The notes beneath the pieces were generated by a model that made no database searches, had not been told where the DNA came from, and was given only the letters and a program-made list of their open reading frames with translations. From the NCBI RefSeq assembly GCF_009805585.1, contig NZ_VHIN01000009.1, forward strand, positions 248,001 to 312,000: a stretch of DNA of 64,000 bases, read 5' to 3'. Within the stretch, counting starts at the first letter, position 1, and every line of letters starts with the position of its first letter. Source of the stretch: Glutamicibacter sp. JC586. Lineage in GTDB: Bacteria; Actinomycetota; Actinomycetes; Actinomycetales; Micrococcaceae. The position numbers were made by a program, and so were the translations under genes. Of the stretch, positions 17,701 to 25,531 are shown in pieces.

Positions 17701-18435
17701 AACGCCTCAGACTCACTAAAAATGATGTGGCCCAAGCTCCCGGCATGTTCTGATTTAACCGGCCGTGGGGTCGAAATAACCTCGGGACATCCGCCCCAAA
17801 TTTTTCAGCTCACTGCGCTTTCGGCACGTGAGGTTGATGATCATCAATGGGACGCACGAGGCACTTGGTTCGAAAACCCGGAACAATCCGGGCATACTCG
17901 GCAAATGTTGCTCGGCTACCTACCGTTTGGCGGCGCCACTTTGTCTCTACCGGATAGTCCACGTCTAGTGGTGATCTATCACGATGAGGCAGGTCGGATG
18001 GCAATGTCCAAAACGCTGTCGCAAAGATGGGGAGCGCTCTACATGGATTCTCTGGAAGAAATTATTGCGTTCTCCAGCATGTGTCATTCCGCCGTCGAGG
18101 CCGCCCCTACAAGAATTTGCGCCAATTTAGCGTCGACATCCGATTCACGGCTTGCACCTGCCCTGGAAAATATACGGCTTCAAGGTATCAAGACCATCTT
18201 GTTCGTTCCGCCTTCTTCCCGGCTGACCTACGACTTGGGCAATTCGTCGCTGAATATTGATGACCGTGAACTTGTAGTTGTTGAGTCCGAACATGCACGA
18301 GATATGTTGCCTTCCACGTGGCCTCCACTGCACCGTGGTGACGATGTTCAGACTAGGGGATATTGGCGTGCAATCATCTCTCGCAATGGTCAGCCCAGAT
18401 TGCTGCACATTCCTCGTACCAGCGTGACACGCTAG
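14755..18435 (+). CDS. FHA-domain FtsK/SpoIIIE ATPase, EssC/EccC-like (type VII secretion motor family)
   Basis: A 1226-aa membrane-anchored ATPase. Residues 80-170 form an FHA-type domain (VLGRGAPLWLQDPLLSRCHA, then FRLGNTTFIVADP). Residues 200-250 are two adjacent membrane helices. Residues 510-760 are the first FtsK/SpoIIIE domain, with Walker A GTTGSGKSE near 535, Walker B LLVVIDEF near 637 and STQRPAGALTG after it. Two C-terminal ATPase-like modules follow, whose P-loops look degenerate (SGLPDSGAKH near 850, YHDEAGRMAMSK near 1075). FHA, two helices and three tandem ATPase domains with only the first intact is the EssC/EccC plan, not that of chromosome-pumping FtsK, which has four N-terminal helices and a gamma domain. 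No WXG100, EccB/D/E or mycosin gene is in the window, so the substrate is unknown. Confidence 0.8.
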   Translation: MVKYELLLISRNFQRPRQFELDMTGRLSGAELATLLLSVFPGQHWFIGAQRLETFGVCQSGQSLILSDLPQGNSKSLASGPSTKLFISDGRDAGAWITLAQGEQVLGRGAPLWLQDPLLSRCHAVLTVSPRRWRVVPCEGHKVFGADGRSYDSLDLGIGSTFRLGNTTFIVADPVGADSNKPNSTADLEVKVAAKPDVSRLITVILAAFVPLLTGVLLAFLMHSMLFLIISGVSALMAIVPAWQMVSERRKWQRTMRAQRTLVIQARDQYAAPLGQSLLAGLDRTALGIAPTQLPPMVWGDGLWYPHVAEESGATTHRRSRLRRARTKSDAPCPGPVFCAPDPGVWQIVASQDSEAAEVLANIFSRFIPLISVGALKLVIDPSICCLPASLLLLNNVRHSELNVPDDSPTFGRETPELRTIYLTSRTPFELPNTLVISLCPALSEQAKYWISLDPIAATLPDSRFILQRLHRLSTSRLDRIVHQFVDLQTAQNVPSTDQALSSTQGFRACVGLNADEQEVHLDLDADGPHMLICGTTGSGKSEALRRIISDLAYQYSPEQLGLVLVDFKGGAGLGLYEHLPQVQLFASDLDEAAAQRTIEQLEHEVQRRERILADSGCSDLFEYQCLDTKPQSLPRLLVVIDEFRVFVETLPLAGPKIDRLAAVGRALGIHLLLSTQRPAGALTGQTRANLNTIIALHVNDPSESVELVGTTAATTLDRPGLAIIKSSSRPTETFQFHLAVEPPLEGELFERDRHTMRLMPLYKFSKSAELTESDPLRAHASGLISRWSNSPKPSSGFALALPMPNDPWTIPSNWQEKPEGSLYCGVRDNLHGGRLDSLIVGLGQKRSLLISGLPDSGAKHVFSSLARMRRRILCFGPSPLAQNDENSGLKVVTGQDPYLFFDALDFLETTPKDSDLIILIHGITQLQAELHPQHFQRLDEALGTLLRHSDESTPLVICAADRDQNSLKSTGLFTTQWYFPLNASDSLKMMWPKLPACSDLTGRGVEITSGHPPQIFQLTALSAREVDDHQWDARGTWFENPEQSGHTRQMLLGYLPFGGATLSLPDSPRLVVIYHDEAGRMAMSKTLSQRWGALYMDSLEEIIAFSSMCHSAVEAAPTRICANLASTSDSRLAPALENIRLQGIKTILFVPPSSRLTYDLGNSSLNIDDRELVVVESEHARDMLPSTWPPLHRGDDVQTRGYWRAIISRNGQPRLLHIPRTSVTR

Positions 18436-18828
18436 CTAGCGACTTGGCCTATCCCCTAGGAATGCAGTGGTCTTGGGAGCGAAAAGCATGACAATGCAGA
18501 CCCCCGCAACCGCCATCGCCAGTACCGCAGCAAGTTTAACGAGAAGAATGTCTGTACTCAGGAACGAAATAGAAAGAATAAGCTGGAAGAGTTGCCAGAC
18601 AATGATTGGTGCACGAGTGAAGGCTTTTCCTTTATAGAAATTAATCGCCACCGATCCCTGCCACACTGCCACGAGCAAGCACAAGACCAACATGAAGATC
18701 TGTCCGCCGATGTTCACGGTGCCATCTGTCGAAAGGTTCACCAGATAGCTCACCGCGTAGATCAGCACTGCAACGGCTTCTATCATCACCAACGCAGCTA
18801 CGACAATTGCGCTACCGGGACGGGTCAT
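18436..18828 (-). CDS. Four-helix membrane protein of unknown function
   Basis: About 130 aa from the ATG at 18826-18828 (MTRPGSAIVV). The longest frame adds 19 basic residues from 18885, but the shorter start places the first helix properly. Four hydrophobic segments occupy residues 5-30, 38-62, 72-92 and 95-117; the tail ends FLGDRPSR. I do not recognise the family. It is convergent with the EssC-like gene: the two stops abut with no space, which often marks an old neighbour relation but does not show a shared job. Confidence 0.7.
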   Translation of the reverse strand: MTRPGSAIVVAALVMIEAVAVLIYAVSYLVNLSTDGTVNIGGQIFMLVLCLLVAVWQGSVAINFYKGKAFTRAPIIVWQLFQLILSISFLSTDILLVKLAAVLAMAVAGVCIVMLFAPKTTAFLGDRPSR

Positions 18829-19204
18829 ATTACGTTCTTGATGGCTCACGTCAATAATCTTCGTCGACCTTCGTCTGGAACTCAAACTACTGAGATTTGA
18901 GCCGGTGTTGTCCGGGCCACATCATTTTGACCTAGCGGACTTCATGGCCAATTGCCATGTGAGAAAGCACTCAGGCATTCAGCAACATTTCGCTATCATG
19001 ACTCTTGTTTACTTCCTCGTAACATGAAAACCTTATGTGGTCGGTTAAACGAGGTGCCCATTCGGGCCTCACTGACGATCAGAAGAGCCAACCAGTAACC
19101 GTAGGGTAATCAGGATTTAATTTCATTCCTAGCTAACGTTTACCCCTACTTTGATTGCCGTTAGACCTTCAGACCCTCTCAGATTTCAAGGAGCATCAAT
19201 AAGC
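18829..19204. other. 376-bp non-coding leader/promoter region of whiB1
   Basis: No supported gene. It contains an inverted repeat CATGGC-N5-GCCATG (18943-18959) and a hairpin-forming GAGGTGCCC...GGGCCTC (about 19050-19070). AT-rich stretches lie around 18985-19035 and 19110-19150, and an AAGGAG ribosome site lies a dozen bases before the whiB1 ATG. Long regulated leaders are usual for whiB1, a gene under multiple controls in other Actinobacteria; no CRP-type TGTGA-N6-TCACA site was found. Confidence 0.5.
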
Positions 19205-19453
19205 ATGGATTGGCGTAGCCGCGCGGCGTGTCTGGAAAAGGACCCGGAACTGTTTTTCCCAGTGGGAAACACCGGACCGGCCCTATTGCAGATCGAAGAG
19301 GCCAAGAGCGTCTGCCGTCGATGTGAAGTAACCGAAACTTGCTTGCAGTGGGCCATTGAGTCCGGTCAGGATTCAGGCGTATGGGGCGGTATGAGCGAGG
19401 ATGAGCGTCGCGCTTTGAAGCGTCGCGCTGCACGAGCTCGTCGCGCTTCGTAA
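19205..19453 (+). CDS. whiB1: WhiB1-type iron-sulfur transcriptional regulator
   Basis: An 82-aa Wbl protein. Four cysteines (9, 37, 40, 46; C-x27-C-x2-C-x5-C) bind a [4Fe-4S] cluster that senses nitric oxide and redox state. GVWGGMSEDERR is the Wbl turn, and the basic RALKRRAARARR tail contacts DNA and sigma factor. The N-terminus MDWRSRAACLEKDPELFFPVGN is closest to WhiB1. The ATG at 19205 is preferred: an upstream frame from 19151 adds residues unlike the family and lacks an SD. A strong terminator at 19497-19530 makes it monocistronic. Confidence 0.93.
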   Translation: MDWRSRAACLEKDPELFFPVGNTGPALLQIEEAKSVCRRCEVTETCLQWAIESGQDSGVWGGMSEDERRALKRRAARARRAS

Positions 19454-19496
19454 TTACGAGCTCGAGGTAAATCTCGCAACCCGAGACGTCGGTCAG

Positions 19497-19530
19497 AATC
19501 CGCCAGCGGTCAACACCACTGGCGGATTTT
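19497..19530 (+). terminator. Rho-independent terminator of whiB1
   Basis: A 10-bp perfect stem AATCCGCCAG / CTGGCGGATT with a 12-nt loop, followed by TTTGAGTTT, 43 bp past the whiB1 stop. Confidence 0.88.
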
Positions 19531-19652
19531 GAGTTTAACCGGCAATTTGTCAGGTCGGGTAGGTAGATTAAAAGTAGTGTTCATGTTCGAAAGGATCAGT
19601 TGGTGACTTTGCTCTGCTTTGTGCGCGCTCAACAAGTGGGTGCCGACGAACG

Positions 19653-21860
19653 ATGAGCTCGGCCTTGACTGACCCACATTTGGGCAAGACGCTTGATGGT
19701 CGATATCGACTGGACCATCTGCTGGCATTAGGCGGTATGTCCAGAATCTATCGCAGCATGGATAAACGACTGCATCGCGCCGTGGTTGTGAAGATACTGA
19801 ACGATAATTTCGCCAGCGAGTCTACCGTTCGAGAACGCTTTGAGTCCGAAGCGGTGATCGCGGCAAATATCACGCATCCCAACGTCGTTTCCATCCGAGA
19901 CCATAACGTCAGCGACAACCTGGTGTATCTCGTCATGGAATACGTGCGCGGCCGAAATCTTGATCAGGTCATTGCGGAGCGCGGCCGCTTCACCCCGCGT
20001 CAGATGCTGAGCATTCTCGAACAAATCTGCAGCGGGCTAAGCGCGGCGCACAGCGAGGGAATCATTCACCGAGACATGAAACCCGCCAACGTCTTGCTCT
20101 CAGATCTCGGCGAAATCAAGCTCACCGATTTCGGACTGGCGCGTGCGGCAAGTGCTCATACGCAGTCCGCGACGTTGCTTGCCACGCTCTCACACGTTTC
20201 ACCTGAACTGGTCTCGGGGGCGCCGGCTGACTCGCGCAGTGATATTTACGCGGTAGGCATCATGATCTACCAGATGCTCACCGGCCGGGCACCATACTCT
20301 GAAACCAACCCCGCAGCCATGATGAAGCATCATCTTGACTCCCCCATGCCATTGCCTTCGCAGGTCATTCCAGAACTGGCCGACGACCTCGATGAGCTGG
20401 TTCGCTGGTGCACCGAGAAAGATCCCGAAAAGCGTCCCCAGGATGCTTCCCTCCTTCTAGAGGAAGTCCGCCAGATCCGAGCCACGCTCAGCGAAGAGCA
20501 GTTGGACCTTGGAGCTGAAAGCCTAGGCTCGATTCAGGACCTCGTTCCAGAACGCTTCGCCCATATGCCTACTACGTTGCAACAACGGCTTGATGCCATG
20601 CAGCGCGATCGAGAAATTGATCGCGAGAAGCAGTGGCAGCAACTTAATACCGAGGCTGCCACCGGCGATTATGAACTCGATGAGGACCTGAACGATCAAT
20701 CACCAACAACCGTGATTGCAACCGCGGATGCCACTGAAGTTCTCGACCTTCGTGAACCAGATCAAACCATGGCCATGGACCGTCTGCCGGAATCTGATGC
20801 TGCCTCGGCGCTAGCGGCTACATCGGTGTTTTCACGCAAGGATTCCGCGACGGTTGAACCGGTGCAGGACGATTCGCAGTTGGCACCTCGTGAGGCCAAG
20901 CGCGCGCAAAAGCAAGCGGAAAAACGGTGGCGCAAAGAAGCGCAGATTCCCACGCATCGGCTTCGTCGTCCTCGAAGTGGGACTCAAAAGACCGTCATAA
21001 TTCTTATGTGGGCCTTGATTGTCGCTCTGGTGGCAGGCGCTGGATGGTTCTTTGGCCGAGGACCTGGAACTATCGTGCGCATCCCATCGCTGACCGGGTT
21101 AATCCAAGAACAGGCGATCGCGCAGCTGGATGATGCTGGCGTACCTGTGCGAGTCAGTACTGTCTACGACGACGAGGTCTCCATCGGTCGGGTGGTGCAA
21201 TCACGCCCAGCCACTGGTAAGAACATCATGAAATTTCAGGGTGTAGATCTCACAATTTCCCAAGGCCCGCAGTTGGTTCAGATTCCTTCGCTCGCCGGCG
21301 ACACAGCAGAAAAAGCTAAAAAGGCGCTGGCACAGTCGGGGTTTGCGAACCTCACCACCACTGAGGCCTATTCCTCCTCCGTACCTTCTGGTTCGGTGAT
21401 CTCCTCCAGCCCAGCCGCAGGTGAGAAATTGCCCAAGAAGAGTCGCATCAAGCTCACCGTTTCCAAGGGACATGCTCCGGTGCAGGTTCCATCGGTGATG
21501 GGTCTGAGTAAAGATGAAGCCATTCAGCGGCTCAAAGATCTAGGATTGCAGGTTACGACCGGTCAGGAAGTTCATTCGGAGCAGTTTGAGAAGGGCTTGG
21601 TCGCCGAACAGTCACCGGCCCAAGGCGCCGTCGAATACGGCAGCTCGGTAGAGCTCAAGCTTTCCTCTGGCCCCGAGTATGTTCAGATTCCTTCGGTGAC
21701 CGGACTGAGCGTTCAAGACGCCACCGCGCAACTTGAAGCGGCGGGGTTCACGGTGAAAACGCATCAAGTGTTCGGCGGCCCCCAGCAGCTGGTACATATG
21801 CAGACGCCGCTGAATCAGCAGGCGGTGCGCGGTAGCGAAATTAGCATCTACGCCTTCTAG
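19653..21860 (+). CDS. PASTA-domain serine/threonine protein kinase (PknB/PknL-like)
   Basis: A 735-aa transmembrane kinase. The kinase domain is at residues 15-280, with the glycine loop LALGGMSRIYR, VVVKIL Lys near 49, catalytic HRDMKPAN at 139-146 and DFGLARA near 161; all catalytic residues are present, and the HRD motif marks an RD-type kinase activated by loop phosphorylation. A charged linker of about 165 residues leads to one membrane helix at 445-465, then four PASTA repeats (each opening IPSL/VPSV and ending with a Ser/Gly-rich strand) that bind muropeptides or lipid II outside. In Mycobacterium the kinase beside aroG is PknL, which lacks PASTA; here the aroG-linked kinase has them, so the symbol is left open. 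GarA, a classic substrate, is encoded 15 kb away. Confidence 0.92.
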   Translation: MSSALTDPHLGKTLDGRYRLDHLLALGGMSRIYRSMDKRLHRAVVVKILNDNFASESTVRERFESEAVIAANITHPNVVSIRDHNVSDNLVYLVMEYVRGRNLDQVIAERGRFTPRQMLSILEQICSGLSAAHSEGIIHRDMKPANVLLSDLGEIKLTDFGLARAASAHTQSATLLATLSHVSPELVSGAPADSRSDIYAVGIMIYQMLTGRAPYSETNPAAMMKHHLDSPMPLPSQVIPELADDLDELVRWCTEKDPEKRPQDASLLLEEVRQIRATLSEEQLDLGAESLGSIQDLVPERFAHMPTTLQQRLDAMQRDREIDREKQWQQLNTEAATGDYELDEDLNDQSPTTVIATADATEVLDLREPDQTMAMDRLPESDAASALAATSVFSRKDSATVEPVQDDSQLAPREAKRAQKQAEKRWRKEAQIPTHRLRRPRSGTQKTVIILMWALIVALVAGAGWFFGRGPGTIVRIPSLTGLIQEQAIAQLDDAGVPVRVSTVYDDEVSIGRVVQSRPATGKNIMKFQGVDLTISQGPQLVQIPSLAGDTAEKAKKALAQSGFANLTTTEAYSSSVPSGSVISSSPAAGEKLPKKSRIKLTVSKGHAPVQVPSVMGLSKDEAIQRLKDLGLQVTTGQEVHSEQFEKGLVAEQSPAQGAVEYGSSVELKLSSGPEYVQIPSVTGLSVQDATAQLEAAGFTVKTHQVFGGPQQLVHMQTPLNQQAVRGSEISIYAF

Positions 21861-21870
21861 CGGGTACGAC

Positions 21871-21906
21871 AAAGGCTCGGCTCCCTGTGAAGGGAACCGA
21901 GCCTTA
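21871..21906. terminator. Bidirectional terminator between the kinase gene and aroG
   Basis: A stem AAGGCTCGG-CTCCC / GGGAA-CCGAGCCTT with a TGTGAA loop lies between the two convergent stops. T runs are short on both sides (CCTTAGTT on plus, CCTTTGTC on minus). Confidence 0.75.
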
Positions 21907-21916
21907 GTTCTAGGCC

Positions 21917-23311
21917 TTAGCGGTTGCGGCTACGGCTTTGCAGTGCCGAAGAAACCAAGAATGCCATCTCCAGGGACTGACGGTGGTTCAGGCGTGGGTC
22001 GCAGACCGACTCGTACAGCGAATCAAAATCTTCCTCGCGGATCGGATCAGCACCACCGAGGCACTCTGCCACGTCGTCGCCGGTCATCTCCACATGCAGA
22101 CCACCTGGGAAGGTGCCCAGCGAGTCGTGAACCTCGAAGAAGCCACGAACTTCATCCATGACTGCATCGAAGTTACGAGTCTTGTAACCGTTCTGGCTGG
22201 TCACCGTGTTGCCGTGCATAGGGTCGGTAACCCACAGTACCTGCGCGCCGGAAGCGGTCACCTTCTCCACCAGGTTCGGCAACTTCTCACGAATGTTGTT
22301 CGCGCCCATACGAGTGATGAAGGTCAGACGTCCTGGCTCGCGGTTCGGATCGAGCTTGTCGATCAGGCGCAGTGCATCTTCTGGTTCGGTGGTTGGGCCA
22401 AGCTTTACACCAATTGGGTTGCGCACGCGCGAAAGGAAATCGATATGTGCGTGGTCCAGCTGACGGGTTCGTTCGCCGATCCACAGGAAGTGACCGCTGG
22501 TGTCGTAAGGCAGGCCGGTCCGCGAATCGGTACGAGTCAGCGCGCGCTCGTAATCCAGCAGCAATGCCTCATGGGAGGCGAAGAACTCGGTACGCTTCAG
22601 CGCTTCGAAATCGGCGCCACAAGCATCCATGAAGCGGATGGCCGAGTCGATCTCGCCGGCCAGCTGCTCGTAGGCGGAGTACGCCGGGTTGGCCATGAAG
22701 CCGCTGTTCCACGAATGCACACTACGCAGGTCTGCAAAGCCACCCTGGGTGAAGGCACGAATCAGGTTCAGCGTGGCCGAGGAGGTGTTGTAGGCCTGTA
22801 CCAGACGCTTCGGGTCATGGGCACGAGACTCTTCGGTGAATTCGAAGCCGTTGACGATGTCGCCGCGGAATGCTGGCAGAGTGACACCATCTCGGGTTTC
22901 GTCGTTCGAAGAACGTGGCTTGGCAAACTGCCCCGCCATGCGGCCCATCTTGATCACCGGCATCGACGAACCATAGGTCAGCACAACAGCCATCTGCAAA
23001 ATGGTGCGCACACGGGCGGAAATCTTATCGGCGGTGGCGTCTGCGAACGTTTCGGCACAGTCGCCACCCTGAAGTAGGAAGGCACGTCCCTGTGCAGCTT
23101 CGGCAAGACGTTCACGCAATACGTCAACTTCGCCAGCAAATACCAATGGAGGACGCGAACCCAATTCGTCGATGGAGGACTGATAGTCCTTGTGCTCACG
23201 CCAAGTTGGCTGCTGGGCGATCGGCAGTTCACGCCACTTATCTAGTTGCGGATCGGTGGCGGGGCCGGCTACAGAGGAACCGGGCAATGGGGTTCGATTT
23301 TCTACGCTCAC
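21917..23311 (-). CDS. aroG: 3-deoxy-7-phosphoheptulonate synthase, class II (DAHP synthase)
   Basis: A plant-type (class II) DAHP synthase of 464 aa from the GTG at 23309-23311. It condenses PEP and erythrose-4-phosphate, the first step of the shikimate pathway. Class II signatures are visible: FLLQGGDCAETF near residue 85, MPVIKMGRMAGQFAKPRS near 120, HFLWIGERTRQLDHAH near 265 and WVTDPMHGNT near 350. A longer frame to 23476 exists, but its first 55 residues (Cys/Arg-rich) have no family counterpart. The GTG lacks a well-spaced SD, so the exact start is uncertain by a few codons. It is convergent with the kinase gene, as in mycobacteria (pknL-aroG). Confidence 0.93.
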   Translation of the reverse strand: MSVENRTPLPGSSVAGPATDPQLDKWRELPIAQQPTWREHKDYQSSIDELGSRPPLVFAGEVDVLRERLAEAAQGRAFLLQGGDCAETFADATADKISARVRTILQMAVVLTYGSSMPVIKMGRMAGQFAKPRSSNDETRDGVTLPAFRGDIVNGFEFTEESRAHDPKRLVQAYNTSSATLNLIRAFTQGGFADLRSVHSWNSGFMANPAYSAYEQLAGEIDSAIRFMDACGADFEALKRTEFFASHEALLLDYERALTRTDSRTGLPYDTSGHFLWIGERTRQLDHAHIDFLSRVRNPIGVKLGPTTEPEDALRLIDKLDPNREPGRLTFITRMGANNIREKLPNLVEKVTASGAQVLWVTDPMHGNTVTSQNGYKTRNFDAVMDEVRGFFEVHDSLGTFPGGLHVEMTGDDVAECLGGADPIREEDFDSLYESVCDPRLNHRQSLEMAFLVSSALQSRSRNR

Positions 23312-23388
23312 CTTGGCAATTCTACGTGTCTTTTGAGCAAAGCACCGCGACGAATGTAACAGCGTCGCGTAACACTGTGAACTGAACG

Positions 23389-24060
23389 CTATTTTGAGGC
23401 CTTGCGCGGCGCATAAACGTCCACGTAGCTCTGCCCCGAAAGCACGTTGATGGCCTTGCGAATATCGTCGGCACATTGACGCAGGGCTTGCGGGTCGTTG
23501 TGCTTTGTGGCCAGGTGCTCGAAGTGAATTGGCTGACCAATCTTGATCCCGATCTTGCCCGGACGCGGAATGCTTCGCCCAATAGGCTGTGCCTTATCGG
23601 TTCCGATCATCGCCACCGGAATCACCGGAGCGCCAGATTCCAAGGCCAGTTTTGCGACGCCAAGCTTGGCCCGGTACAGGCGCCCATCGGGTGAGCGGGT
23701 TCCTTCGGGGTAGATACCAAGGACTTTACCCTCGCCCAACGCTTGATTGGCACTGGCTAAAGAGGCGGCAGATTTACTTCCACCGGAGCGATCCATCGGC
23801 AACTGATTAATATTGCGGAAGAACCAGGCGGTAATGCGTCCCTTAAGACCACGACCGTTGAAATATTCGTCCTTAGCCAAGAAGATCACTGGGCGTTCAA
23901 GCATCGCCGGCAAGAAAACAGAGTCACTGACCGAGAGGTGGTTCGACGCCAGAATAACCGCCCCGGTCTCAGGAATGTTCGCCAGTCCCTGCACATCAAC
24001 GCGGAAGAAGATACGAATCAGCGGCCGAACAGCAAAACGCTTAAGGAAGTCGTACAGCAC
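23389..24060 (-). CDS. plsC: 1-acyl-sn-glycerol-3-phosphate acyltransferase (PlsC family)
   Basis: A 223-aa membrane-associated acyltransferase that makes phosphatidic acid from lysophosphatidate. The catalytic HX4D box is NHLSVSD near residue 41; the FLAKDEYF, YPEGTRS (near 121) and VIPVAMIG blocks follow in the usual order. One N-terminal hydrophobic anchor (residues 1-20) is present. It lies 77 bp upstream of aroG on the same strand, matching the mycobacterial aroG-plsC neighbourhood. The substrate specificity is by family only. Confidence 0.88.
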   Translation of the reverse strand: MLYDFLKRFAVRPLIRIFFRVDVQGLANIPETGAVILASNHLSVSDSVFLPAMLERPVIFLAKDEYFNGRGLKGRITAWFFRNINQLPMDRSGGSKSAASLASANQALGEGKVLGIYPEGTRSPDGRLYRAKLGVAKLALESGAPVIPVAMIGTDKAQPIGRSIPRPGKIGIKIGQPIHFEHLATKHNDPQALRQCADDIRKAINVLSGQSYVDVYAPRKASK

Positions 24061-24195
24061 GGCAGAAAAGTTCCTTTTTCTCGAGGATCAACTAGGTGGC
24101 GAACTATTTGCACGCCATTGCGGTGATGGCACTGTTCGCACCCTTCAATTGTGCACTACGCTCGATGGTGTAAGCAGAAAATAGGAGTGGTCACG

Positions 24196-24981
24196 ATGAA
24201 AAATGATGCTCAGAACGATTGGCCAGCAACCGAGCCGACGGGTTGTGCGGTACTGCTGATCCATGGATTCACCGGTTCACCCACGGCGATGGAGCCATGG
24301 GCACAGGCCTTAGCACGCCAAGGATTCAAAACTTCAGTTCCGTTATTGCCCGGTCATGGCACGCGTTGGCAAGAGATGATCGGCACCAACTATGGGCAGT
24401 GGATCAGCGCCACCGAGCAAGCTTTCGATCAGTTGGCGCGTACACACCAAACCGTCTTTGTTGCGGGATTATCCATGGGCGGAGCGCTAGCCCTGCATTT
24501 GGCAACACGCCGCAACGTTGCCGGAGTTTCATTGGTGAACCCCGGGCTAGTCGTGGATTCGCCGCTAGCCCCCTACACACCGTTGCTCAAACATGTTGTG
24601 CGTAGCATTGCGCCGATCAGCAACGACATTGCCAAGAGCGGTGTTGATGAAGGCGCCTATCCACGTACCCCGATCGCCGCAGTCGCCGAACTTCATCGGC
24701 TGTTCGCCCAAGCTCGTGCACGTCTGGACCTTGTCACCGCACCGGTGCAGCTATTCCGTTCCACGGTCGATAACATCGTCTCGGACGCATCGGTGCGCGA
24801 ACTGGTCGCTGGGCTAAAGCCAGGCACCTTGACCGAGCACCACATGCTGCTACATTCCAAACATGTGGCCACCCTTGACTACGATGCCCAGCAGATCTTC
24901 GATGAATCCGGTCGTTTCTTCTCCCAGCTGGCCACCGGCGAGCAACGTCAATCCCTGAGACAGACAGGCAAGCACGTATGA
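24196..24981 (+). CDS. Alpha/beta-hydrolase, carboxylesterase/monoacylglycerol-lipase type
   Basis: A 261-aa cytoplasmic hydrolase resembling Est30-type carboxylesterases. The oxyanion region is LLIHGFTGSP near residue 21, the nucleophile elbow GLSMGG near 95, the acid in STVDNIVSD near 197 and the catalytic His in HSKHVATLD near 225. The ATG at 24196 has AGGAG 8 bases upstream; an in-frame start at 24151 lacks an SD. The next gene overlaps by 4 bp (ATGA). The neighbouring plsC and fadD suggest a role in acyl-ester turnover, which is an inference. Confidence 0.85.
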   Translation: MKNDAQNDWPATEPTGCAVLLIHGFTGSPTAMEPWAQALARQGFKTSVPLLPGHGTRWQEMIGTNYGQWISATEQAFDQLARTHQTVFVAGLSMGGALALHLATRRNVAGVSLVNPGLVVDSPLAPYTPLLKHVVRSIAPISNDIAKSGVDEGAYPRTPIAAVAELHRLFAQARARLDLVTAPVQLFRSTVDNIVSDASVRELVAGLKPGTLTEHHMLLHSKHVATLDYDAQQIFDESGRFFSQLATGEQRQSLRQTGKHV

Positions 24982-25421
24982 GCACCTCCAATCCGAGTTC
25001 CACCCCTGAAGATGATCCGCGGTGGGAGAACTTGGTGAAGAACTTTCAAGAGCTTGATGCTTCGGTCCCTCGTGAGCCCAGCGCTCAAGAACGCTCCGAT
25101 CGGCTGAAAGAGCTCTTTAATAGTGGACCGGGCGCTGCGCTGGGGCCACGAGATTCGATCCCCGCGGAGCTCGAAGAATCCGACGAAAAATTTGTTCCCG
25201 ATGAACCAGCCGCGTTGGGCTCCGGAGACCCCATGGTGAATTTGTCGTGGGTCGGGGCAGCCGGCGGTCCGGTAGGGCTCCTGCTGTGTGTACTTTTCTT
25301 CCGCTCGGCACCGACGTTTGTGTATATCGGTTTGGCTCTTTGCGCGGTAGTTGGCATAGCTTTCTTGATCAAACGTCTTCCAACAGGACGCGATCCGGGA
25401 GATGATGGGGCTCAAGTCTGA
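24978..25421 (+). CDS. Small membrane protein with acidic N-terminal domain, unknown function
   Basis: 147 aa. Residues 1-88 are hydrophilic and charged (WENLVKNFQELD, then SERSDRLKELF-like segments), followed by two helices (around 92-110 and 112-131) and a charged end (RDPGDDGAQV). The start overlaps the esterase stop, so the two are co-translated. I do not recognise the family. Its position between an esterase and a long-chain acyl-CoA ligase suggests a membrane-side function, nothing more. Confidence 0.75.
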   Translation: MSTSNPSSTPEDDPRWENLVKNFQELDASVPREPSAQERSDRLKELFNSGPGAALGPRDSIPAELEESDEKFVPDEPAALGSGDPMVNLSWVGAAGGPVGLLLCVLFFRSAPTFVYIGLALCAVVGIAFLIKRLPTGRDPGDDGAQV

Positions 25422-25531
25422 ACCGAACTTGGAGCGTTGAGCACGGTAGGTTACTGTAAAGTAATAAAATGTGATGCGGGTTACCCGCCATTGCTTTTGG
25501 GGTCACACAAAGTTCAGGAGATGAGTACCAG

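Noticed and set aside
21938-23077. A 379-codon open frame on the plus strand antisense to aroG
   Set aside because: It has no start context or recognisable domain; its composition follows from the biased codon use of aroG on the other strand.
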